Assembly: GCA_002221725.1 (NCBI GenBank)
Contig: NJFT01000001.1
Span: 124,001 to 188,000 of the forward strand
DNA: 64,000 bases
Origin: Scedosporium boydii
Lineage: Eukaryota > Ascomycota > Sordariomycetes > Microascales > Microascaceae
Reading direction: 5' to 3'
Shown: positions 46,848 through 57,910 of the stretch, in pieces
Numbering within the stretch: position 1 is the first letter of the stretch
Layout: every line of letters starts with the position of its first letter
Notes under the pieces: generated by a model
Seen by the model: the letters and a program-made list of their open reading frames with translations, nothing else
Databases searched by the model: none
Told to the model about the DNA's origin: nothing
Translations under genes and position numbers: made by a program

Positions 46848-49607
46848 ATGGACTTTCTCAAGTCCGCCATGGCCTCGGCCATGGCCAAGGGGCCACCATT
46901 TCCCTATTCCTTCGGCGACAAAGTCGATATCGACGAATCTATCTGGGCACTTCATAATGGAACCAAGAGAGTATGTTGTTGCCCTCTTTATTTGTGACGA
47001 TTCCACCTCCCCCCCCTAACCACATCGTCTAACTCGGACGTAGGAGGATGGCTCCAAATGTAGCATATTTTCTTTCGATATAACTGCGAACCGATCGCGA
47101 CTCCCCCTAGCTCGAAACGCATTAAAGAAGCTCCGAACCTTACGGCATCCTGGCGTTATCAAGGTGCTTGACACGGTCGAGGTATGCTGGACCTGACCCT
47201 TACTTGCGCCCAGTTCTTATTCGGGCCCAGTCTGACTTGGATACCAGACGGATACATATATTTACATAGCCACCGAGAGACTTGTCCCCTTGAGGTGGCA
47301 TGTAAAGAGAAAAAGCTTGACAGAGGAAGGCACGAAATGGGGCCTTCATAGCATCGCGGTACTCTCTCTCTCACGACCTCATGTCTGATTAAGCCGTCGC
47401 AACTAACAGCCTTGGAAACCCCAGAATACTATCAAGTTCATAAACAAAGACGCCTCCTCTATCCACGGTAACCTCAAAGTTGGCTCGGTGTATACTTCGG
47501 AGAGTGGGGAATGGAAGCTTGGAGGTTTCGAAGTGCTAAGTGGGATAAAAGATGATGAGGCAATCATTTATGTGAGTGACCTCTCATCAGTGATACTGAC
47601 GGCCATTTCTTTCGACGCAGAGAAATTTAACATCCTTTTTAGACCTATGGGAGCGCTGTCCCAGACTCTGGGCGTTATGCCCCTCCAGAGCTCGCCCGTA
47701 ACGGCTGGGATACCATAAAGAAGAATCCTCATACAGCTGTGGATTCCTTCAACTTCGGCACTTTGATTTATGAAGTTTTCAACGGCTCGTACACTGGTGG
47801 CGATCAGGCGGGTCAGACTACAGGAATCCCTCCCTCGATGCGTGCAAGCTACAAGAGGCTTGTAAACGCAAATCCAAAGGCACGCATTAGTGTCGCGAAC
47901 TTCCTTGAACTCGGACGAAGACACGGCGCTTTCTTTGATATCCCACTTATCAAGATTACCAACGACATTGAGAATCTAGGCGTGAAATCTCCAGAGGAGA
48001 GGGAGGAGGTTTTGGCGTAAGTCTGATCTACTGAGTTATTATATGGGGCGCATTCGGTTGTTAACTGAACGACCGCAGTGAACTCGCCGAACTCTCAGAT
48101 GAATTTCCCGAGGATTTTCTCAAAATGAAGGTTCTACCAGAACTGCTCAAATCTGTCGAATTTGGAGGCGGCGGCCCAAAGGCTCTCGAGGTTGTCCTAA
48201 AGATTTCTGCAAACCTTTCGAGTGACGACTTCGAATCCCGGGTCACTCCGGTTGTTGTCCGACTCTTTGGAAACCCAGACCGAGCCATTCGCGTCGCACT
48301 TTTGGATGGTCTACCCTTAATCATTGAACGATTGACCCAGAAGGTGGTCAACGACAAGATATTTCCCCAGCTGGTACGTCCCTGTCAAAGCCCGATATCC
48401 GAGGGTACCTTTTCCCCACCGTATTAGGCAGCCTTTTCTAACACTCCCACCCCCATAGGTCACTGGGTTTACTGATGTAGCTCCGGTTGTTCGAGAACAA
48501 ACGTTGAAGTCAGTTCTCACAATCATTCCAAAGCTATCCGACCGCACTATCAATGGTGAACTTCTCAAGTATCTCGCCAAGACGGCAAATGACGAGCAGC
48601 CCGGCATCCGGACGAATACCACCATCTGCCTCGGGAAAATGGCGAAACATTTGAGCAACTCTACGAGAGCCAAGGTTCTAATCGCCGCTTTTACTCGGTC
48701 CTTACGCGACCCTTTTGTCCACGCAAGAAATGCTTCTTTAATGGCCCTGGCCGTGACGAGCGAGTACTTCAGCGACGAGGACTGCGCAAACCGACTTCTA
48801 CCGTCAATGTGTCCTTTGCTGATAGACAAGGAGAAATTGGTCCGCGACCAGGTAAACAAGACCATTGATGTTTACTTACAGAAGATTCGCAAGGCAGCCT
48901 CTGCCATGCCGGATACTGTTTTGCCCCCTCCAAACACATCCGACGGCTCCGCACCCCGGATGAGTACACCCCAGCCAACAGAGTCAGCATCAGCCAGTTG
49001 GGCTGGTTGGGCCATCTCATCCTTTACGAACAAACTATCAGCTGCGGCGGGCGAGATCGAAGCAAATGGAGCCGCTGCTCCCAAACCCGCACCCTCTCCC
49101 GGGCTCGCTCCCTCCAGACCAGCAGGCCAATCCTCTGCATCTACGCTCCATAGGCAAGCTGTCAAGTCACCTCCAGCAATGTCACGAACTCCGTCTTCCG
49201 CGGCCAGTCGCACAGCGGCCCTGTTCCATGACGATAATAATGCGGAGGATGACGGCGGCGATGCTTGGGGCGATATGGGCGACGATGATGGCTTCTTCGA
49301 TGCGCCGGACGATGAGCGAGAGACGTTCCCGAAGAAATCTCCTCCAGCAAGCAGCATTGCGTACGATGATGGCGGGGAGCCGGATTTCGCAGGGTGGCTT
49401 GCCGCCCAGTCTCAAAAGAAGTCAGGAGGTAAACCTCTGCCAAAGGGCCTGGCGAAGTCCAAGTCCCCAACATCCGGGGCTTTGAAATCCACGTCATCTG
49501 CTACTCGAATAGCTTCATCGTCAAAGGCTGCACCTGCTAAGAAGATTGATATGAAGCCTAAGGAGACAGATATGGATGGCGACGCTTGGGGAGATGATGG
49601 ATGGTGA
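46848..49607 (+). CDS. SCY1-like pseudokinase (Cex1/SCYL1 family)
   Basis: Member of the SCY1/SCYL1 family (yeast Cex1), linked to Golgi/COPI traffic and to cytoplasmic unloading of exported tRNAs. Seven exons: 46848-46970, 47044-47181, 47248-47358, 47425-47571, 47643-48016, 48079-48373 and 48459-49607, 778 residues. Seen: a degenerate kinase domain (residues 1 to about 270) without the usual HRD and DFG catalytic motifs, with GNLKVGSVYTSESGEWKLGG in their place and the conserved SGRYAPPELARNGWD; then HEAT-type helical repeats (about 300-560); then a low-complexity tail with repeated acidic DAWGD motifs, ending MDGDAWGDDGW. The loss of catalytic motifs supports pseudokinase status. The first five introns interrupt the kinase-like half only. 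A T run begins just after the stop codon. Confidence 0.94.
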
Positions 49608-52600
49608 TTACCTTTTTTTTTTTTTTTTTCTGGATTCGACATCAAGCAATCCACTATCGTGCGGGGAATAAGACAAAGCGAGGGCCGAATGGAGACGGAC
49701 GGTTCACTTGCAGGCGTAGCTGGCGAATTCGTTCGGTTCCGGCTTCTCCGGGTATATCTCATCGCCAGGTGTCCCATCACATATGTCAGCGACAAGAATG
49801 CGAGCAACCGGTGATGACCTTGACACCCGCGCATGACTCCATCCCAGTACAACGCGTCTGAGTGATCATCGCGGGGTTATATAAGGGTTCCAAAAGCAAT
49901 GAGTGCCACCGGCCTGAAGGAAGACGATAGGCGGGTTGCGGTGGAGCTCATGAAACAAGCTAGCGTTACACGACGATATCTCTTGAAGCCAATCCCGGTA
50001 TTGCCGTGGTGTCTTGTGGTCAATTTAGCTGGACATCGAAGGGCGCTGTTGACGTACACGACAAGAGTTAGAAGGAATCATCATAATGAACTAGAACAGG
50101 ATAGATGAGATTTGTGACGGAATTTTCAAGGTTTGGCGTTTCATATGGACCTAGTTGGACGCGCGCTTTTGGAAATTAAAAGCAGAACTGGCGGGAGCCT
50201 TGTGGGCTTCGCCGAATAATAGACCATGACTGGAACTGACTACGTTACCGTCGCTTGACTCTCATTGGGAAGCAGAGGAGCATAACCCTTCATCGCATGA
50301 TGCCACGTTACGGAAGAGAAACCACGGAGGCCTCATTATTTGGCAGCACCGGAAACTTGAAACTCGAGGGAGAAAAGAACTGTGTTGGACATCAACTCAC
50401 GATGAGAGCCAGTACCCGTCGTATTTCGGAACATTCAAACGCTGAGCTGGAATGATGGATAACTTTCGGAGCACCGCGTATTTCCTACGAGGATAGCCCG
50501 AACTCCGGTCTCTAAACTCGGTCATGGGGTTGATTTTACGCAGTATGCCTTGGGCTCCTTGTTGTCAGCTTCTCCAAGGAACCCATGGCAACACAAAGAA
50601 TCTCGGCAATAAGGGAGTTGTAACTGACTTGGTTATGAAGAAAAGCAGATTCTGATCTTGGATTCGCTCCCCTCGTCGACTACGCCAGGCCTCGAGCTGG
50701 TTACACCAGCACGGTGGAACGACCTGCCAGCAGGCAAATGAGCTCAGATCGGCCATATCACAGGGAAGGATACCTACATGACAAGCCAGGTAAGCTCGAC
50801 CGGGGTGGCGTTTATGCCGTCTCTCGTCACAGGGCGCTACAGCCCCAAATGATGAGGAGCGACGGGAGGCGTATGGATGAGTGCGTTTCTACCCTGTATG
50901 GGGAAGAGCCGAAGGGGCTTCTGCCTCCTTTCAAGAGCCAAGCCCTCGCAAGCCATTCAGCTGTTATAGTCTCGGATCTTCTTTCATTCTGCGGTGCGGT
51001 ATGATCTTGATCACCGCGTCCCACGTGAGGCCATGCAAAATGTTCCAGTCGGTTGGTTCCTCCCCACTTGTATCTCGTACAATCTGTTTCTTCCCCTTCC
51101 TTGTCCCCCCTTTAGTCAGTGTTTTTCTCGTGTTCTTTTTTTATTCTTTGTGAGAAAGCCTTCGCTCAGTATAGTTTCATCTGCCGACGTCGGGATGCCC
51201 CGCCACGAAGCGGTATTGAGCACAAGGGGAGGGGACACGGGTGCATGAGAACGTTCTCTCTCATGAATGTCTCTTCTCAGGTCGATGCCATCTTAAGTTT
51301 CTAGGCAAAAGGCCGATAAAGAACATCGCCCATGCTCCAGGTCCGGATTTGAAGCGAGGAGAATCTCTTGCATCCATGGGCGCAGGCTGGGACTGCAGGG
51401 GGAAATAGAACAGAGTTACTATGTCTTCCGTCGCCCCCTCACGCGACCAAGCCCGCGTTCTCATTATCCGATGGACACAGCATTCTAAAAGCGCCCTTCA
51501 AGGCCGCCTGATCTATTTTCGTCTATTACTACTCAAGTCTTCCCCGAGACCAAGCCGCTTATCGCCGACGACGTATCGCCTTGCGGTCATTGCCCAAGCC
51601 TCTTACGCACAGGGGCCAGCGTCCAGAAACTCGGGGAGGCCGCTCTGGACTCGCACAAGCAACAACGATAACGAACGGATGCCAAATAGGCCATGTTTTG
51701 AAATGTCTTCCGCCAAGGTCACAGGAGGACGATCTCTTTCCATATCGGACCGAGATTCTACGAGCCTATCCAATGAATCCAATGTGCAAGCTTTTGTGTG
51801 GGACGGGCATCTGACGAGATGAAGATGCAGGTTTTACATGTTGCAAAACGAACAACGCCTTGTCCCACCGGTTTATGGCAAATGGCGAGAGGGCCTCTAC
51901 TCCGTCCCTCGTTCCCTATTCCTCTTCTAGTTCAGCTTTGATGGGCTTTTCTCGTTATATATTTTCGCCGCCAACATTTCACAATGCTTGTTATTCTTCT
52001 TTTCTTTCATCTCTAAAGTACATCCGGGTTGCTCCAAGTTATGTTGCCACAAGGTCAGTTTTCTAGAACTGGCCAGTTGTCGTTTAAGAGTGTATATGAC
52101 AGGTAAGGGGCCGGTGTATGACAGCCATGCAGCTTATTGCCAGTCATTGTGCCTCACAGATGGACCTTGATGCTCGGCGACTCTGCTCTCTACTTCCCTC
52201 CCCAACAGGCTCGCAGACCGAAGTCCGGACCTCGTGCTATGATCATGGTCAGACGACCTCAGCCATGAGAGCCGCGTCTCCCTTGTTATTTTCTCACCAG
52301 GTGCGCATGGTTATGGATGTTACCCCCTGCCTTGGTCATCACCTTCACTGTTGTTCTATTTTCCCCTGCTCTGTTACTTCTCTTACTCTGTTACGCGGGC
52401 TCCGTTGCATATTGTATTGTCTTTCATGAGTAGAGGCTGATTTATTCTGCTCACGATCTCTCTTTTCCTCTCGAGACGCTAATTGTTACTTGCCATCTCT
52501 CCGACTTGAGGACTTGGTTCGCTCGCTTCGATATGATATTCAGCGCGGTACAGCTAGCCATACTCTTGAGCAGTGGAGTAAGCGGTGAGAGTGTAGTAGC

Positions 52601-53364
52601 GCAAAGCCGCGTGTGTTCTTGTAGAGAGAAACAAGAGAAGGCGGATGATGACATCGCTCGGTCGAAGTCAGTCCGATCATCGTCGTCGCCTGAACACAGA
52701 GTTCCTTGTTGGTCACCACCAGCCATTGTTTCTTTGCCCCCTATCTCTCGGGAACCACTTACCAGCACTCCCAATACACTCGACTCGCTTGATCTTGGCA
52801 TATTCTGCCGGTTGTCGAGAGGCTTGCCTTCTAACGCCCAGCACCTAAGCAGTGCTCCTTAGAGCGCTCGTTCTTAACGTGAGACTCCGTACACCCCTCT
52901 CCGTACATATTACAAATTTCCCAATCCTAAGGTTCCGTCGGATGCCATTTCCCGATGAGACAACAGGGAAGGTAGTGTATAGTATGAACGTGGCTGCGTG
53001 TTCGGCGTCGTCAGTGCAGCTTGCTCAGGTACCATACCATGATCCCTCGTCCGATCATGTGTCGATGTGCTGCTTGCTTTCGTGGTTCCAGTAAAGATGG
53101 GTCGGCTTTGTGTTTCCACCTTTCTTGTTCTCCCTTACGAGAGAGAAGAGCCCTTTGTTGAGTCGGTGGGCGCCACGATAAGCCTCGTCCCTCGTTCTTC
53201 CCGGCGTGCTCCCGGCCGGCCCTCGCTGGGCTATTCGAATGTGACGAGTCTTGAATAGGCGAAGACGTAGAGGATCGTGGCTTTTTCTTTTCTCTTTTAG
53301 GGGGGAGACTGCATAGAGGAGCTGGCTGTGCAAAGAAGGCCATTGGACTGACTCTCTGAAAAGC

Positions 53365-53373
53365 TATATAAAG
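53365..53373 (+). promoter_or_regulatory. TATA box of the CxxC gene
   Basis: TATATAAAG, 223 bp upstream of the start codon, followed by a CT-repeat leader (53479-53503), the same arrangement as for the small mitochondrial-type gene at 14120. Confidence 0.45.
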
Positions 53374-53478
53374 AACTGTAAGTGCCCGCCTCCCCCCTTT
53401 CTGATATTGGACGTTGAGACGATCATGAGATTTGAACTATTTGGCCTCTTTGATCTATGTTTCCTCTAAAACGTTCTC

Positions 53479-53503
53479 TACTCTCTCTCTCTCTCTCTCT
53501 CTA
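53479..53503. repeat. CT dinucleotide repeat
   Basis: About twelve CT units in the presumed 5' leader of the CxxC gene; pyrimidine-rich leaders near start sites are common in highly expressed fungal genes. Confidence 0.75.
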
Positions 53504-53595
53504 GCAGTATCTGAACCCAAATTCGACTTAGAGCTCTCCAGATATATTCTCTACTTTACTCTCGTCAACTTTCGCCAATCTTTGACGCCACCAAA

Positions 53596-53996
53596 ATGTC
53601 CTCAATAGTCCAAGAAACATATGATGAATCCTTCGTCTGCGGATGTCTAAACTACCAGCAACCCATGAACTGCAGATACTGCGGCGGCCTTCCGAAACTG
53701 TAAGTTCCTCTCCTCTACTCATGATTCCGCCTCCCGCCCCCTCTTTCTCTCCCCTCGAGTCGCTTTCCGGTTCCTAGGGACTAACATTATGCAGTGTATT
53801 CAACTGCTCTCACTGCGAAGGCAGAGGCTACGTTTTCTACCCATGCCCGCGCTGTCCTCCCCGCGACAGTAGGGTATGCTCGCCAGAGACCTCTTCTTCG
53901 AATGGTGAGGATTCGCGGTTCGATGGGGGAGAGGGCGGCCGGCCTGGTGCCTAGGGGAAGAAGAAGAAGGTGAAGACTCAGAAGCGCCGGGGCTGA
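53596..53996 (+). CDS. small CxxC zinc-type protein
   Basis: Cysteine-rich small protein of unknown role, probably zinc-binding. Exon 1 is 53596-53699 and exon 2 starts at 53795. The product begins MSSIVQETYDESFVCGC and has paired cysteines CGC, CRYC, CSHC and CPRC, with a CEGRGY element that resembles the CxxCxGxG repeats of DnaJ-type zinc domains. Two endings are possible. Reading straight on gives 87 residues and a TAG at 53952-53954. If an 81-bp in-frame intron (donor GTATGC at 53874, acceptor CTAG ending at 53954) is removed, the protein is 74 residues and ends RDSRGKKKKVKTQKRRG with a stop at 53994-53996, a strongly basic tail. The splice signals of this last intron are adequate but it lacks an obvious branch site. 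The CT-rich leader and TATA box fit an expressed gene. Confidence 0.7.
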
Positions 53997-55346
53997 TCCT
54001 GAACCCCGTGTTTCTTTTCCCCCTTCAGTTACTTTTGTTCTTTTTTACATGGTTCCGTATTTTTTTTTTAGAAATGGTAGCAGAGAGATAGACGATCTTG
54101 GGTTTGGTTTGGGTTGGCTGGTTCTTGACGATTGATTTCGGCTTCTGCCCTCTTTTGAACTGTCGCTTTTGGCTATTCTTCCGTGGCTATTGCTCTTGTT
54201 TTTAGAACCTCGATCTTGATATTATAAGATTCTTGCAGCAATGTGATTTAGATTTAGTATTTCCCGTTCATGGTTGTTAGTTTTCTTAGCTATTGTTCAG
54301 TCCTCAACAAGACGTTGTTCCACCTCTATCAGCTTCCATGAAATGACTATCACAGCCAGCATCTCCAAATAGCACGAAGAAACAAAATGAACTGATAAAT
54401 ACTCTAGAGCTACACTGGTTCAAAAACTACTATCCACTCCCTCCTCCCCATATCAAGAGAAAATACCGCCAAGCTTCCCGAGGCCATCGTTGCGTTCCAT
54501 TCCGTCCTCCTTGGGGAAGAGAGAGAGAGAAGAAAGAAGACCTTTCTGTACCTGACATCTCATCCTCAATCAAACTTACACCACATCTCACCCGCCGCAG
54601 TGTCTACAGGCCCTCGTGTTCTCGTACAGGGGAAGAAGAAAAGAAACAATAACAAGGGAATGGGGCAACAAAACAAAACGCCCCTTCCCCGCCTGGGGGT
54701 TACTGCGTTTTCGGGGAACACCCGTATATTCCCCGGTGTGTTTTCTCAGACGAGCACTCAGGAACGGACTCTCTCTCCTTCCCCCCTTTCCCTTTCTCCC
54801 TTCTTGCTTTCTAGAAACGAAGAGGTGGTGTTAGCGAGATAGACGGAACTCGGCGAAAAGGGGGGGTGGACGTGGTGTTTTGTTGTACAGGGGGAAGCCT
54901 TCTAGAAGAAATGCTAAGAAATGATCTGGTTTGACAGGGCCAACTGGCGATTCCGGAGATCTGCATCCTGGACTTCCCGGTCGTGTATTTGTGATTGACT
55001 CCGTATCCCCGAGGGATTTGATCGTGTTTCTAAGGGGTCGGTTAGTCTTGAGAGTCGACACTCGGCCTCGGGACCGAGAGATGGATAGATCGACGGGCCG
55101 ATCTCGAATCATGGATACCCGAGTTCTGCTTCTCGATGCCTTCTGAGATATGAACAATGAACATGTGTATATATATATATATATATAGATAGATGAAATG
55201 CATACAATGCAACCAGCCGTATTTTGACACGAACAAATAGCAGTAAAAATCAATCCCATCCATCCATTCATCCTAGACGCCAAAAGAAAACCAAACACAA
55301 ACCATTTCCCTCTACCCACACACACGCACACACATACCACGCCCTT
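53997..55346. other. convergent 3' intergenic region
   Basis: Between the 3' ends of the CxxC gene and ERV41. Simple repeats include alternating TA at about 55167-55187. Frames on both strands are short and unrecognisable. Confidence 0.55.
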
Positions 55347-56634
55347 CTACTCATCCTCCTCCTCACCCTTCCTCCTCCCAAGCACCCCAAGCGTACTCCT
55401 CCTCCTCTTCCCCAAAACGTCCTTCAACCAATCACTCAATGTAAACCCCCAATGGCAAGCGACCACAACGCCGCTGAGCACGTTGACGATCTTGATGGCG
55501 AAGACGAAGAGCCCCGCCCGCGTCTCCTGCACCGTCAGCAGCACGGGCTCGATGTCGTACTTGAAGAAGATGCCGGGGATCACGTGCTCGGCGACCTCCT
55601 TGCTCTGCTCCGTCACGGCGTACTGGTTCGTCAGGATCGTGTTGGAGGGCGTGCCCTTGTGCCCGACCGTGTAGACGGTGGGCACGACGGAGAGGAAGTA
55701 TTGGAATTTGTGGAAGTGAGCTGATGCTGTGTTGACGGTGCGGTCGAGGGGGTTGACGAGGGAGGGGTAGAAGGGGCCGAAGGAGAGTTCGGAGATGACG
55801 TGGGAGAAGTCGAACTCTGGTCCGCAAGTTAGTAACGAGGCGTGAGAGAAGAAAAGAGTCTAGGCAAGAAGAAACTCACTGTCGTGAGGCAAATGCTCTC
55901 CAACACCCCTATACCCATGCCCCCTAGCCGTAATATGAAAATCCCCCTGAACCTTATTCAAATCCATACTCCCAAAAATCCGACAACTATCCGCCGTCCC
56001 CCTAACTTTCGGCGTCTTCTGCCACCGCGCCTTCTTCTTCCCCGCCGCAACAATATCATGAACATGCTCCTCCCCGAACCCTTCCTCATCGTACCCGGCG
56101 CCCGTCTTGACGGGGCCGTTCGAGTCCGCCCCCAGCTTATGCACGCCCTTGGCGTCCGCCCACTGGCTCCACACCGTGTCCTCCCTCTTGAGCAACATGC
56201 CCGCGAAGATGGTGTCGCCCGACGCGTCCTGGACGTTGACGTGCAGGTCCCGGCACGGCATGCGCACTACCACGTCGACGTTGATCTGCATCGAGCGCCC
56301 TATGCCCTTTTCGACGGCGAAGGTGTGGTGCTCTTGACCGCGCCACCACCGGCCTAGCTCGGTGAAGATGAGGAAGGAGGATATCACTACCATGACGATG
56401 GTCCACTTTCCGCCGCCCGAGGTTCGTTTTACGTATTCGGGTTTCGCTTTGGCTGTTGCAGGGTTGGAGTGGAACGTAAGCCCTCGAAGAAAACTAGCGA
56501 AGAATCCGAGGCTCTGAAAAGCGAAGGGGGGCAAACTTACGAAAGGCATCAAATGCGCTGACTATACTCCCCGCTTTCGCGCCAAAGTTGTCCTCGTCGA
56601 GGTGGTGGTGGTTCTTTTCCTTGAAGCCGTTCAT
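55347..56634 (-). CDS. ERV41: COPII cargo-receptor subunit Erv41
   Basis: Partner of Erv46 in the ER-Golgi retrieval/cargo receptor complex that cycles in COPII and COPI vesicles. Exons 56634-56541, 56482-55880 and 55816-55347, 388 residues. Seen: a short cytosolic start (MNGFKEKNHHHLDED, then FDAFRLTFHSN), first membrane helix KWTIVMVVISSFLIFTELG, the family motif MPCRDLHVNVQDASGD followed by the luminal domain, KFDFSHVISELSFGPFYPSL, and a second helix FVFAIKIVNVLSGVVVACHW near the C-terminus, then a basic/acidic tail (GKRRRSTLGVLGRRKGEEEDE). Absence of the Erv46 CxxC cysteines separates it from that paralogue. Both introns are phase 1. Confidence 0.93.
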
Positions 56635-57910
56635 CGTGGCGACAAGGCTGGCGTTCCTCCCCAAGATCTTATAAATTCCCTTCCTCAACAGACCCTGGAG
56701 TTCCGTTCCGGTTACCACGCTCACTTCGCTCTCCCCCACAACCGAAAGCAAAACAAGGACGGGTTGCTGTCAGGATGGGGTTCCAGCCGTTGCTGAGGTG
56801 CGATCCACCCTTTGCTGAATCGGAGAAATCGTAGGGCCGTTGGATTTCGTGTTAGTTTCGAGCCGGTTCGATTTGGACTGGGAACGGGGAAGGTATCAAT
56901 TGGACAGATCCGAGCAACTTCTGCGATGTTTCTGTCGCCCTCGGGCAAGGTCGTTAATCCAATGCCTCGATTTCGTTTCGTCAGGCTATAACAATCAAAT
57001 TGATCGTGTCCGGATTGGATTGCGCAAGAAGTACTGCAGTCGTAAGCCCAGACGCAAAACATCAAAGATTAATATCGGATTGAACACATATCTACAAACT
57101 TAACAGCTGGCGCATCCCTGTAACAGCTCCGCCAGGCACGCGATGTCATTGGTCGGTATTTCGGTCCTGGAGGGGCTGACAGGAGGTACCGTATTGTACT
57201 TTTGCACAATTTCGCGGTCGTGAGGTACCTGGGGTACTTCTTACTTGATGCATTTGATTCTGGGTTATTGCATAATGTGATAGCGTCTAAGGTAGGCCCT
57301 TGACATCTCGTACTTGCATCTTCCTGGAGTCGACATCGTGAAGCGTCGAGAATCTACCTAAACTACAAAGCACACTTTCAAGAGGAGCAGAAGAGCTTCA
57401 CACAAATGGCAAACCGTGATTGAAGAAACCTACAATCTGCGCACTAGAATACACTGACAAGACCGTGCCTTGAAAAAAAGAAAAGCAAGAGAAGAAAAGG
57501 TAGAAAAAAAAGAAACCCATTGCACCCTGTGCCACGATGCTGAGCAGCTCTGATCATAGGATCACTGAAACCGCAGTTATCGTGTGCACCCCTAAAAGTC
57601 AATCTGAGATGTGCCAAAAGACAACATAGAACTATTTCCCGCTGTTACCGGCATTCGCCTTCCTCCTTTGGTTTGAGATTTGCTTCGAGTCCGAACTGAT
57701 CTGTAGAAAATGTATGAAAAAGGAAAAGACAGAGTAAAGGAAAGAATGGCGCCAAAGCCGAAAAAAAAACACGCAGCTGCGTTCATTCCATATGTTGGAA
57801 ATGTTTTGTGAGGCCACCCCGGCCCTCATATCTGCCGCACGACGATACGAAAAGACTTCGCCTACTCAGGATCAAAGCCTTACCGTCATTTTATTAGAAC
57901 AACCACCACT
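56635..57910. other. intergenic between ERV41 and NBR1
   Basis: About 1.3 kb between two minus-strand genes; holds the ERV41 promoter and the 3' region of NBR1. A-rich tracts lie at 57474-57512. No gene is supported. Confidence 0.55.

Larger units (their letters stand above)
49608..53595. other. gene-poor region, 4 kb
   Basis: No convincing gene. A TATATAAGG at 49879-49887 precedes an ATG at 49899 with a 69-codon frame, and another frame runs 51421-51822 (133 codons); neither has recognisable content. The right end holds a TATATAAAG (53365-53373) and a CT repeat (about 53479-53503) that fit the promoter and leader of the CxxC gene. Much of the stretch could be a long regulatory region or unrecognised non-coding transcript. 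Confidence 0.45.

Noticed and set aside
49899..50108. 69-codon frame after a TATA box
   Set aside because: The TATA-to-ATG distance is only about 12-20 bp, too short for a transcript leader, and the product is unrecognisable.
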